Below, piece by piece: positions 22,251 through 32,987 of a stretch of DNA of 64,000 bases. The translations under genes were made by a program, and so were the position numbers. Within the stretch, counting starts at the first letter, position 1. Every line of letters begins with the position of its first letter. The notes below the pieces were generated by a model. It worked only from the letters and a program-made list of their open reading frames with translations. It was not told the origin of the DNA and ran no database searches. The DNA lies in NCBI RefSeq assembly GCF_016086655.4, contig NC_052138.2, positions 37,893,403 through 37,957,402 of the forward strand, given 5' to 3'. This DNA comes from Lepeophtheirus salmonis (Eukaryota > Arthropoda > Copepoda > Siphonostomatoida > Caligidae).

Positions 22251-22738
22251 TATATTCATAATCTCAGCTTTTCGATGTATGTCTTAAAGAGGGATTCTAG
22301 AACCACAAACTCCCACATTAAAATATGCATATATATTCCACTTGATTAAAAGATTTATTATCGCATTAATCCGAGCAAAAAAAATAAAAACTTGTCTATA
22401 TCTCTTTTTGCGACAGGTTACTGAAGAAATTATTCATTACAAAGGAAAAAACCTGACTTCACGTTATGAAGTTTGAATTAGCATCTAAACAATTAATTAC
22501 ATATCTTAGTACTTCTTTAACTTTTTGATATGTGTACAAACTGAGATAATATCAAGATCTCCGTATACCACTACGATTACCAAACTGGATATACAATAGT
22601 GGAGGTTTAATCTATCGAAAAGGTTCCTCCAGCTACACTTACCACTATAAGGAACTGGCGTACTATCATTACAGCACTTAAGAAAGTTTGAGAATCACTG
22701 CTATATCTAATACCTTGAAATCAACTGGTACAATAATA
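22251..22738. other. AT-rich interval, nothing recognised
   Basis: No repeat or coding similarity was seen up to the TA that flanks the mariner element at 22739. Confidence 0.55.
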
Positions 22739-23804
22739 CAGGGTCGTTCAGGTAAATCCAGACTACGTTTGCAAGTAGAGGTTTGAAGTCATTGAAAAAT
22801 CATTAAAAATGTTAGCCATTTTAAGCAATCATTTGCTCGATACAAAGCTTAAAGGAATTGAAGGACTTGACCACGTCCACAGGGGAGGCTTTGTTCGAGT
22901 ACTTGATGATGTAGTCCTCCAAAGAGTCGATGCTTGTGTGAATTGGAAGATATCTTCCTCTTTAACTCCCCATAATAGAAGTAAGTCGTATGACTCATAT
23001 TTGGGGGGAGTTGGAGGCCAAGGGCGTGGGGGTCCCAAAATGTCATTTTCTCTTCTTGAAACAAGTTTTGGGTCTTGCAGGCTTTGTGAAAGATGGCTAA
23101 GTCTTGTTGAAGCAAGAACTCGACACCATTGGTCTCAGCTTTCATCCAAGGTATCACTTGGTCAGACATGAGTTCACAGTACTTGTTGCACCCTCCCTCT
23201 CCTTTGACACAGAGAACATGAGGGGGAGCATGACACTGCTGTTGTTCCCAATGACCCCAAGGATCGTGATGCTGCTGGGAGTCTTGTTGTTAAAGACATG
23301 GTAGACATTAGCTATCTTTGTCACCATCTATCTGTCGTTCTGGATGTTATGGGAGCTGTCACAATCCATTGTTTCTCATCTGAAGACTGTTACCCAGTTT
23401 GCATGATGATTTTTGGTAAGAGCGTTATTTGGAGTCCCAGGAGATGATTTCAAGGAATGTTCCAGGCCTGAAAGGAATAGGGGAGTGTTTTTATTAATAC
23501 CCCGGTACTGGTGAGCTTTTCTTTTATATGCCAAGTCCTGCTTCAGTGGTTGTAGACTATTCCCTTTTTATATTTGAGCATATTAGTGATGTACGCTGGG
23601 CTGTGCATCAAGCAAGCAAATTCGATGATGGTATTCCTCCATGTCTGATTCATTTTAAATACTTGTTTTGAATTACTATTCGCGCAACTAACCTAAAAGT
23701 AAGGATCAACCTCTAACTTAAGTATTTGAAATAACATAATTAAATAACTTCCTTTTTGTTCAGGATGTAGTTAAAGGCGGTTTGGATTTACCTGAACAAC
23801 CCTA
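22739..23804 (-). mobile_element. Mariner element with both terminal inverted repeats, 1066 bp
   Basis: The left end CAGGGTCGTTCAGGTAAATC and the reverse complement of the right end TAGGGTTGTTCAGGTAAATC match at 18 of 20 positions, and similarity continues a few bases inwards. TA dinucleotides flank both ends (22737-22738 and 23805-23806), as expected for Tc1/mariner insertion. The transposase is on the minus strand (22809-23653). The length is slightly below the usual 1.3 kb because of internal losses. It is the most complete element in the window, though not functional. Confidence 0.88.
22809..23653 (-). pseudogene. Mariner transposase pseudogene inside the 22.7-kb element
   Basis: Starts at a Met (23651-23653) with MNQTWRNTIIEFACLMHSP, the first helix-turn-helix. 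The second follows in a shifted frame (LKSSPGTPNNALTKNHHANW). Next come HNIQNDR, TPSSITILGVIGNNSSVML (the KHPASVMVLGVV region), VIPWMKAETNGVEFLLQQDL with a retained QQD (second Asp), ACKTQNLFQEE, and a degraded WPP-LNPLDY region. The C-terminus is HTSIDSLEDYIIKYSNK. The segment around the first catalytic Asp (FSDEKxF) is reduced to FRxETMDCD. Stops and frameshifts occur throughout, and part of the sequence between the second helix-turn-helix and the first Asp is deleted. The family is distinct from the deletion derivatives at 30, 40, 47 and 63 kb. Confidence 0.85.
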
Positions 23805-23806
23805 TA

Positions 23807-26401
23807 TTAGTTTATTCTTTTTAACTATAAAGTTTGGGAGGATTTTTGCAAATCTACTTAATATCCTCCCAGGTTCTTAAAACTATCCATGGCACATTTG
23901 AGACACATTGCTAACGGATTAATTTATATAATCTTCTTCAAACAGGTGCATCATATATTGAAATATAACGAAATTAAAATGTTATTGTTTGTAGGTGCAA
24001 ACACGTTAATAAACATGCAAAACTTTATCTGCAAAATTCATCATTCTTGTTTACATTTATATAATATGTAAAAAACACAAAGAGGCTATAATGTAAATAA
24101 CTTAATGAGTGGTTTTTTTTAGTCTAGTTTACATATTAATTATATAAATAACTACCATGTAATAAAGTCATGCTTTGTGACAATAAGTAACTACATGCAT
24201 GGTTCATATCAAAACCTGTATATTGTATGTATATATTATAAGCAAGTATTGTCAAAAGTACTAATACTTTTATACGGGTTCTTGTATCAAAATTAGTACT
24301 AGTACATCTATACTTATTCGACTAAAAATATCAAACAAAGAAGCCGACAATTGTAGTTCACATGCACTGACAAGGGTGTTCTATAAATTTTTTCTGTTGA
24401 TATTTAAAGAAAGTTGGCTAAACAATTTTAGGACTTTATAAAAGACAATTTATACTCTACAAACCAAATTAAAATGGATTAAAACGGGAATTTCAGGATT
24501 ACATTCTCTAATTTCCGAGATAAATCGTACAGATACAGATAAGTGACGTCATCCCTTTTTTAAAGGAAAAGTCTCGAATTCAAGCAGAAGATAGAGTATG
24601 CCAATTCTTTAAACGGAGCTCGATACCTCTTTTCATATATTTTTCACTTGTCCTAATATAATCCCACTAATATTTTTTTGTTCTAGAACACTATTAGGTT
24701 AATCTTGAGCCTTCAGATTGGTTAGTATCAACTTTGCCTCTGTTCAAAGACACCTTTAAAATTGAAAATACTATTACGGGAATCCAAATAGTAATTTAAA
24801 GGACAAAAATTAAGCACAAACATATTCAAAATGGACTCGAGAGTCTAATTTTGAGAAAAATAGAGTCATAACACGGCTTCTTAAGTGATCGAAGGACGTC
24901 TCAACTTCTCTATACAAAAGACATACCAAACCTTCTGATCGAGAAAATATGACAAACTTGACGTTAGCCCCATCGTTATCTACACACTTTGAATGCAAGA
25001 ATGTCGTATTCTCTCTGATGTTTTTAATTTTTAAATATTGTTATATTTATGTGTATTCTCCTGAATTTTTAATTATATTGATTTGTTTCGTTTTGAATCA
25101 ATGCAAACAAATGTTTAAATGATGGAACCCCGTAGATTATCGTGATCTATGTTACTAGAACAGCTTTATGCAACAAGAAAAATGTATGGGAAACACAGTA
25201 GATTTATTAAGTGACTCTTTCTCTTTATAGTTACGTCATTGGGTGAATTTTTTTGTTACATGTAATACATATAAATAACACAAAATAAAAAATATAAATT
25301 TTTATTTGAATTGATTCCTTATTTATAACCCCACATTTAGGCGTTTCATTTATTCTTTATCGTTATGCTCTTGAATTAGGGTCCCAATAACGTCATCTCT
25401 TAAGCTAGATTTTTTTTTTGTGTGGGAATTGAATATGGTTTTTTGAAGTACCTTTGTTAGTATAACATTATTCAGAACTCTATTCGTAAATAATGTATAT
25501 TGTAAAATATAAATATTTCTTTTATATATTAATATAATAAATTTTAGCTTAGTTCTACCTTTCATAATCAATTATCATGTTCCACACTTTTACCACTTTC
25601 AAAAGTACTACATGGACTGTTTTTGAGATCCCTGAGGACCCTGCTTTTTGAAGATTTTGTAACTTAATCTAGATTACAGAAATAATGATTATATAGTATG
25701 TAATAAAATAATGATTAAATAGTATGTACTAAACGAATTAATTTTTGTAAAACCTGCGAGCTAAAAAACAACTCTCGCTTCACTAATACATGGGCTGAAA
25801 ATTACCATGCTTCACACATAGATGATATTATTTTTGTAACTCACCTCATTTTGAGTTGGTACCAACCTTCAATAGATAGCTATCAAGTTTTCACGACAAT
25901 TTCTTATATAGTTTATGAGTTATTGCACTAAGTGTGACAATACTTTTGTTATTTCCAAAACATTGGATAAATTTTTTTTTTTTTTTAAATTTTACACTGA
26001 TTCTTGACGATGAAAAATATCGTTCATTATAAGTAATAGTTTGAAAAGTGTTATGAAGACTCTGTTCTATAAAGTGTATATAAAAAAATTAAAATAATGA
26101 TAAAAAAACACATAATTAATTCAAAGAAATTGAATGAATTAAAAATAATAATAGGAAACTTATATTATGAAATAATTGAATACGGTTTCTTGGGATTACA
26201 AGAAACAGACAGTAATACTTGTATACCAAATAACTACTTTTTAAACACTAACTGAATAGAGAATGATTTCAGATGATATATCAATCTATTGGTAAACAAG
26301 GAATGTTCTGATCCAGAACTATAAATTAAATCGAAGGAAGATTCATTCTAAGTCATCTATATCATTACAAAGATATCTTTGAATACAAGTATATGGACAA
26401 C
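23807..26401. other. AT-rich interval with one repeat fragment
   Basis: At about 24240-24315 the run ttgtatcaaaattagtacta and catctatactt resembles 59010-59105 (cggtatcaaaaaagt, catctatacttt), so both may be fragments of one repeat. TGACGTCA occurs once (24544-24551). A 62-codon minus frame at 24810-24998 is open and fairly balanced but not recognised. The rest is A/T-rich. Confidence 0.5.
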
Positions 26402-26915
26402 CAGTGTCGTTGCTAGCCCCTTTTTTTTTTGGGGGGGGGGCTTGATCCCCCTAAAAGTTTTTGAAGCTCAACCAAAACTTTTTTAATTTATTATATATAT
26501 TTATAAGTCTATTTTTGGTGTTATCACACATGAAATCCAAAATTGTAGAACAAATCACTCTGAAATTTATATATATAAGATGTATAAATTAGCATAGCGT
26601 GTTTCTAGGATATTTTTTGAAGGGACCAGGGTCATTAAGAGCCCGTTTTTGACGAATAGTAAACCTCCTTTTTCTTCTCTCTTTCTATATCTCTCTCCTT
26701 CTCTCTGTATATCTCTTCTTCTTTTCTCCCTCTGTCTCTTTTTACATCCCTCTGTCTCTCTCTCTCTTCTTTGTTTTTATTCCCCTCTGGAACATAGGTA
26801 CTTTTTATATAATGTATATATAAAATAAGCCTATTTATATAAGTAATTCTATAACTGCGTTGATAATTTTTGGGGCAAATCCCTCCCCCAAATGATGAAC
26901 GCTAGTAACATCCAC
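26402..26915 (+). mobile_element. hAT-like MITE with pyrimidine tract, full-length copy
   Basis: The left end CAGTGTCGTTGCTAGCCCC is followed by T and G homopolymers. The right end atgatgaacgctagtaacatccac, reverse-complemented, gives GTGGATGTTACTAGCGTTC, so an imperfect inverted repeat of about 15 bp bounds the copy. Internally a C/T tract of some 120 bp (26660-26785; repeats of tctctc and cttct) is conserved in position with the 20.4-kb copy. No open frame is present. The CAGTG terminus suggests a hAT-related non-autonomous element; an 8-bp target duplication could not be confirmed. Confidence 0.65.
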
Positions 26916-27713
26916 ATCGATATATTTACCTCCTCCTTCATGATGTAATAAACCCATTCATTATCAATATGAAAACATCAACTTAAGATATATATGTTCG
27001 CTGATACATATATCCAATATACTTTTCAATATTCTCTCGATGCTGCTGCCTGATAATTAACTAATACATACAAAATTTAATACTCAATTAATTAAAAGAT
27101 GATATTACATGTATAGTAGATCAATATCGATTTGTTTTCTTATAGATGATGTATATAAATTACAAGTTTTATAAAACATAATTTTTATTAATGATATTTA
27201 TTATTACTCCCTGAACACCAGAACGACTTGCACTTTGTGATACCGTCTTAAATTTGCCATAAAATTTTATCTCATTTTCAAATCCAAGTTCTAAAAAAAT
27301 AAATACTTAATTCAAATTTTGTGATTTTTCTGAGCCTTCATCTTTTTAACAATTCTAGTCAATACACACTCGAACATAAACGGTGCTTACGCATCCACTT
27401 TTTGGAATACTGATATTAAAACGATCCCACCCAAGATTCAAAACTATACTTTAGTCGGTTCTGATTGGTATAGCTACAACAGAAGTATTAGTGTGCTTGA
27501 AAACATTAAAATTAATATCTATTTAATAAATAAGCATCTCTAAGGTTTTTATGTTGCATAAAATCTAGCCTTCCACGACTGCAATTTTTTTAAAAGGTGT
27601 TAAAATCAAGATGGTACATTTTTCAAAAATCATTAAATTGTCTCTGAGGCCAGATTTTTCGGCAGATTGAATTGAAAATCTGCTTAATTGTACATATGAA
27701 TGTTTAAAAAAAA
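26916..27713. other. AT-rich interval, nothing recognised
   Basis: No coding or repeat similarity was seen up to the C-terminal stop of the mariner relic at 27714. Confidence 0.55.
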
Positions 27714-28185
27714 ATCATTTGATATACTTTTCTCTAACATCCATCACGGTTTAGATCTGGGCCTGAAAGGAGGAGAAGATGTTTACAAGATCGTTCTTTG
27801 GCATGTTTGCCATTGTCTCCTTGATGGAGGCAATGGAAAAGTTATTAATGGTATGATATGTTCCATTTGCTTTAAATTCAACGTAGCACAGACAAAATAA
27901 TACATCAGATTAAGATGCAGACTACTGGGGGCAATATTTCCCTCCCAGTGAACTCATAGCAGTGCTAAAAGAGGCACTTTTGCAACATGTCAGAGACATG
28001 ACAAGGGGCTGGTTCTTTTGCACGGTCCAGTTTGGAATACCAGTAGCACAACCTTTCTTCCTAATATCTGGAGCAGGTCTCGTCATGATGCCCAAAACTT
28101 CACTAAAGCTTATTGAGAACAAAATGTGGTGCTGGTAAAATATTAGCGCCATCAAACAGCTGCATCATAATAAAATTGCCGGTAC
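27714..28185 (-). pseudogene. Mariner transposase relic, C-terminal half
   Basis: Reading down the minus strand across shifting frames gives PAPHFVLNKL (usual MPPHFFxxGL), SEVLGIMTRPAPDI, AKEPAPCHVSDML (usual QQDSAPCHVSxxxQ), and YEFTGREI. Then come APSSLHLNLMYYFVCATL (usual PPSSPDLNPLDYFVWxTL), SIASIKETMANMPKNDL and VNIFSSFQAQI. It ends with TVMDVREKYIK and a TGA. Both the second and the third catalytic Asp are replaced. The C-terminus is intact up to the natural stop. The N-terminal half is absent. Confidence 0.82.
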
Positions 28186-29564
28186 ACGCAAATGCCGATT
28201 GGATGAACTATTTGTAACCAAATAAACGCTATGTAAATAAATGTTTCTCTGAAAAACCCTTTATATATAATATAAAACACGGTTGCAATAGGAACTTAAA
28301 AAAGTTGCACGCTAGTGAGAGATACTTTTTAATCTATAAAAATAGAAGTTATATCAGTAATCCTTTTCCAATCTTTGGTTTGAATACATTTTATAGATCA
28401 TTTCATTCAATGGACTATGTTTAATGAGGAACGACTTTGAATGATAACTTTTTCCATTTAATTCCTTTATTAGTCATAATTATTGGTTAATTAATATAAA
28501 GATATACAAAGATTAAGATAATTAAGAGGATAACTAGACCAAAAAAGAAAAAAAAACCTCTTGTGAGATATTGACCATCAACGTGTAAAGTAATAATTTT
28601 CCTGTTAATTTTTTATATTTTTTTACCTTCAGTTACATTCTTACATCTAAACTTATGGAGAAATATTTCACATATACGTGATATTGATGGCATAAAGGAT
28701 TATAAAATATCTTTTGATATCATCAATTATCAAGTTGAAGGCTATTTTCATGAAGAATAGAATATGTATATATTAGAAACTTTAATTGAATTATACTTAT
28801 TAAAATAATATGAATAAAAATAATTATTGAGAGGATTTAAAAGAAGATTTTGGTTGGAGGCTATATTACGTAATAACAAAGGGCATTTTATAGTTTGTAA
28901 GTTTGTTGTAGTCATTAAAAAAGTTGAAACCTTTGATGGAATTATACAAAAATATATATTAAATATAAATTCGTTTACTTAGTAATTATCTAATATATAG
29001 TTACTTACTATCCGTTATTTTTCTTGGGTATTTAAAATAATTCAAAATCACCTTGAAAAAGTGTAGCTGTTTAGGCGGCTTTAATTAGACCCCTATTTTA
29101 ATGCTGGGTTGACTATTTGTCTTAAGTTAGTACTTGCGTTTCTACATGAAGATATAATTAAAAAGTTGTAATCTCACATGGAATTACACAAATAAATTTC
29201 ATAAATATAAAAAGACTTATGTGGTAAATTTTTCCTGAATAGTTTTTAAGGACAAATAAGTAAATTAAAAGACAAAAAAATCCCCGATTAGAAAAAAACA
29301 AACAATTTATTTGAAATGAAGCTTTATTACACGATAGAAAAACCGTTAATTCATAATATATATGTGGAAATGTATGAGAAAAACAATTCCTTACATCATG
29401 TATACAATATAACATATTTTTATAAAAATTCTCCAAGTATGGAGCTCCTATATTTAATTAAAAAATTGTATTTATTAAATTCTGTTAGCATACACAAAAG
29501 TATATAAAACACATTTCTTATATATGTATATCAAAATTACATATCGATCAATTATGTTTATATT
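28186..29564. other. AT-rich interval, nothing recognised
   Basis: Frames at 29158-29507 are low complexity. No repeat ends or RNA motifs were seen before the hairpin at 29565. Confidence 0.55.
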
Positions 29565-29610
29565 TTACAAATGTTGTAGCAAAAACGCACTTTTGCTACA
29601 ACATTTGTAA
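29565..29610. repeat. Perfect hairpin, 20-bp arms and 6-nt loop
   Basis: TTACAAATGTTGTAGCAAAA (29565-29584) is followed by acgcac and then by its exact reverse complement (29591-29610). A perfect 20-bp stem is unlikely by chance even in AT-rich DNA. It is shorter than a typical animal pre-miRNA (about 60-70 nt). It may be a recombination product, a small foldback unit or a structured RNA element. Confidence 0.9.
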
Positions 29611-30074
29611 TTTTTTCAATAATTAAAAAAAATAATTTTTAAAGATAGAAAATTTAACTTGTTTTATTTACCTTTTGCTGGACCCACTTTTTTTAAGTCC
29701 CTAGACATGTCAGTTGGACGGTGTCTATTACTAAATTTTCGGTACAGTGATATAATGTAATCTTGTCATTTTTGAAAACAAAATTTAAAAAAAAACATTA
29801 TTGACTATTGCTCTAAATATCTATGTCCAAATGGATATTTAACTTCATGCATACAATTGTAGCACACTAACCTTAAACCTTTTTACTAAATATATATACT
29901 ATGTAATTATTATTATTTTTCATGTTATTTAACATAAAAGATTTAATTATTTTTCCTCAAATTTCAATCATAAAGTTTTCGCTAGTTAATTAAGAGAGAG
30001 ACACAATATGTTTAAATATAAAAATTAATTCGTTTTTCTAATTCAAGGCCCTTCTTTACAGGTAATAATTTAGG
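29611..30074. other. AT-rich interval, nothing recognised
   Basis: No coding similarity or terminal repeats were seen. Confidence 0.55.
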
Positions 30075-30470
30075 CGATTAAGGGCGAGTTCATGGCGAAC
30101 CACGCTGTCATGATGGCAGTTCGAAGCGAAACCAAATTTGGAAAAATGCTGCAGTAGACTTGCTTCTCCAAGATACCCTCAACTGCAAAGTCCAGTGGGT
30201 TGTGATCAGGGTTGGAGAAAGGTCAAAGGACAGGCCAATTGTCAGCCATATCACTTCTAAATAAGTTTTGATTCTTCTTAGCTGTATAAAACTGAATTGG
30301 GACATAATTGAATTTTTGATGTTGTACGTAGTTTGGATGGAGATGCGATCGGTATTTGCAGCCTTTTTTTCACTTACACCGGCGTGGAGGAGATCGTAGA
30401 TGTGTTGCATTTCTTATTGTTGCTTACGACATTTTTACACTTAAAGACATGGGATAAAAACAAAACTTGT
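30075..30470 (-). pseudogene. Mariner deletion derivative: helix-turn-helix joined to the third-Asp region
   Basis: The minus strand reads HIYDLLHAGVSEKKAANTD, then ISIQTTYNIKNSI, a mariner N-terminal helix-turn-helix. Within about 20 nt the frame shifts to YTAKKNQNLFRSDMADNWP and NPDHNPLDFAVEGILEKQV, the segment after the second Asp and the third-Asp motif. It ends with LVSLRTAIMTAW. The central part with the first two catalytic Asp residues is absent. The leader, reverse complement of 30421-30466 (tttttatcccatgtctttaagtg), is shared with the copies at 40.2, 47.1 and 63.3 kb. Frameshifts and a stop (near the N-terminus) show decay. The terminal repeats were not identified with certainty. Confidence 0.8.
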
Positions 30471-32257
30471 TCATTATTGTCCTTGCTGTCGTTGAGTTGC
30501 GGAATGGAACTTTATAAGTTAAAAGTAAGGGAATACGTGAATGAGAATCACAATTCACGAGTATTGCAACATGAAACATCTTCAAGTGCATTTGTTATTT
30601 TGTCGGTAAAGTGTCCGTACATGCATGTATAAATGTCTATACTAAAATGAAATTTATATCTCGATATTACATATTTTCGGAAATGACCTTTTGTGTGATT
30701 CAATACATTCTATTCAAAAAAAGAAAAGAAAATAATTAATGATATTAATCAAAGTAGTTAAAATTAAGATCAAGGTGAGGTCAAAAAAAGTCATAAAGAA
30801 TAGTACGTTTTTCACACATTTGAATAAAAAATTTAATTTTAAAAGTAGACATCTTTTGTACGTAAATTATAAAAACCATCGCGGCATGTGTATCAAATAC
30901 TTTATGCATAGATGATCCAGGCATAAATATGAAATTTTTGCTTCAATTAAGTCACTTATTCGTTTGACTTCAACTTATGCCATCTCTCCTTTATTCTTTT
31001 TGATTCACTTCAAGTCCTGTAAATAATTTTTTTACATACTAATATATATTCTCGTGACGTATCTACAAAAAAAATCATATGACGTCATATATGATTGGCA
31101 CTGGAATAAGTGCACTGTGATGATATCGACGCAGGTATTGTTGTCGGTAATAATACAAAAATCAAAAAATGGTCATTTTTTGTCATTAGAAGACCTAAAT
31201 ATGTATTATCGCTTTTTAGGAGTACTTGCAACAATCTTAAAAAGCTGTAATTTCCAGAAAAGTCTTCAATGTTACTAAATTCATCTTCAGTTTACTAAAA
31301 ATATATATAATTTACTATTTTAGTAAATATGACCTTTTTCAATTATTGGCCTAAATAAAGATGATTCCATTGAGTTAATTCTCTAATTTTTGAAGACACA
31401 TAGTGTATAAGTATATCAAACTTCTTACAAAAATTGCCGGAATCAAATTTAAAGCATGATTTGAGTGTCATATTTTATATTTTGCAATAATGTTAAGTGT
31501 TTTTTTTTTACACATGTGTAATTTTTTATATAAAGATTAATTAAAACACATGCTTTTGTGAGTACTTTAAAGCAAACTTTCCTTGAAATCTGAATGGAGT
31601 TATACCCCACTGAAGTACAAGTATCCTTTGTAAAAGGCCAACGTTTTAGGAACACCAAAATGGGATCTAGTATGTCCATTAGTCTAAAATTTCAGACAAA
31701 ATGTTCTTTGGTTGAAATAAACCCCCACAATAAAATTTAACAAAATCAGTAATTCTGATGTTGTAAGAATGTAAACAGTGTACACTTGACCTCCAATAGT
31801 GATTTATTGAATATTGAAATAAGTACAATGATTACAAAGACTTAAGTTTTATTATTTATCAAAAATGTATCCCTTGATTGCGTTGTTGTCTCACTTTAAA
31901 ATGTTTAAATATGTGTTATAAGATCTAATTTCAATCGTGTAGATATTTATAGTATAGTTATAATTCCAATAGAGAAATAATATATTTTTCTCTAATGATC
32001 CAACTTTTCTCGTACCTCATCGATCATAAAAAATAGTACAAATTAAGACATTTATAGGGATTTTCAATGGATATTACTTTGATTTAATTGAAATATCTTT
32101 GTTTATCATAGGTATCAAGTTGTATTAATGCAGGTGTAAAATATGAATAAAAGTAGGCGGGTTATTTTTTTTTTAGATATAACTTGTAGGCTCATTTAAA
32201 AAAAAATAACGTTAGCTATTTAACGTACCTACAACAACAAAAATATTAAGTAAATAC
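30471..32257. other. AT-rich interval, nothing recognised
   Basis: Contains a 14-bp palindrome ATATGACGTCATAT at 31077-31090. A 76-codon minus frame at 31449-31679 has an exon-like N-terminal part (DILDPILVFLKRWPFTKDT) but no recognised domain. Confidence 0.5.
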
Positions 32258-32426
32258 TGGGTATGCGCCTACAAAATAAAACTTTCGCTATTGGTCCCTA
32301 GGTGTCGCCAGTTAGACATTATAAACCGGTCCAAAAATCTAAATGCTTATTTCGACATTTGTCAACAATATTTTATTCAATATTTGTATAATTTCATTCA
32401 ACAACGCACTTTTTTAGCTCGTAAAA
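32258..32426 (+). other. Probable 5' terminal region of the Mos1-like mariner copy
   Basis: From about 32258 the sequence ctgggtatgcgcctacaaa, followed by ggtgtcgccag, resembles the terminal and leader region of mariner elements. It lies directly 5' of the transposase relic at 32427. The right terminal repeat was not found, so the boundary is tentative. Confidence 0.4.
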
Positions 32427-32987
32427 ATGTTTAATTTTGTGCCTACAAACTACGATGTGCGGATATCATTCGCTTTATGTTACCAATTGAAAAATATATT
32501 ATGTTGACCGTGGTGGCAAGGCCAGATCGCTTCGGAAAGAAGGCAATGCTGTGTGTTCTGGAACCAGTGTAGTGTCTTATCATAAGATCTTCTACAACCT
32601 GGTCAAACCTTTAATGGCTACTAACAACAATTGGCCGATTTGAAACAAGCTATACTCCAAAAAAAAATCCCAAAATATGAAGCCAGGCAATATAAGGTAA
32701 ATTTCCGTGATGGTAACGTACCACTGCATCGCTCTATAGCCACGCGCCAGCTTGTTAAATTGTACAAATGGGAACTTCTTGCTCATGCGGCTTACTCACA
32801 AGACCTGGTGCCTTCCGATTATCACTTGTTTGCATCGATGGGACACGCATTCATTTATTTTCGCTTCGATCCTCACGGTGAAGCCAAAAAATTGTTCGAT
32901 GGCTAGTTTGCAGCTAAAAACGAACAATTTTTTTGGAAGGGCATCCATAAATTGCCTAAAAGATGGGGTAAATGTGTGACTAGCTAA
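32427..32987 (+). pseudogene. Mos1-like mariner transposase relic with central deletion
   Basis: The ATG at 32427 begins MFNFVPTNYDVRISFALCYQ, the N-terminus of a Mos1-type (mauritiana-like) transposase. After 26 codons the frame jumps to YVDRGG and ARPDRFGKKAMLCV. Then come QQLADLKQAI, NFRDGNVPLHRSIATRQLV (second Asp retained, usual DNAxPH), YKWELLAHAAYSQDLVPSDY (third Asp retained) and HLFASMGHAFIYFRF. The end is NEQFFWKGIHKLPKRWGKC, VTS and a stop. About 185 residues, against roughly 345 in the family. The missing part holds the helix-turn-helix linker and the first catalytic Asp. Unusually, the C-terminal 118 codons are open apart from one TAG, so this copy is relatively young. Confidence 0.88.

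Noticed and set aside
29158..29507. Overlapping frames of 92 and 63 codons on opposite strands
   Set aside because: Low complexity, no recognisable domain, and composition identical to flanks.
31077..31090. ATATGACGTCATAT palindrome considered as a CRE-type regulatory site
   Set aside because: A single motif with no promoter or gene nearby; a similar TGACGTCA at 24544 is equally isolated.
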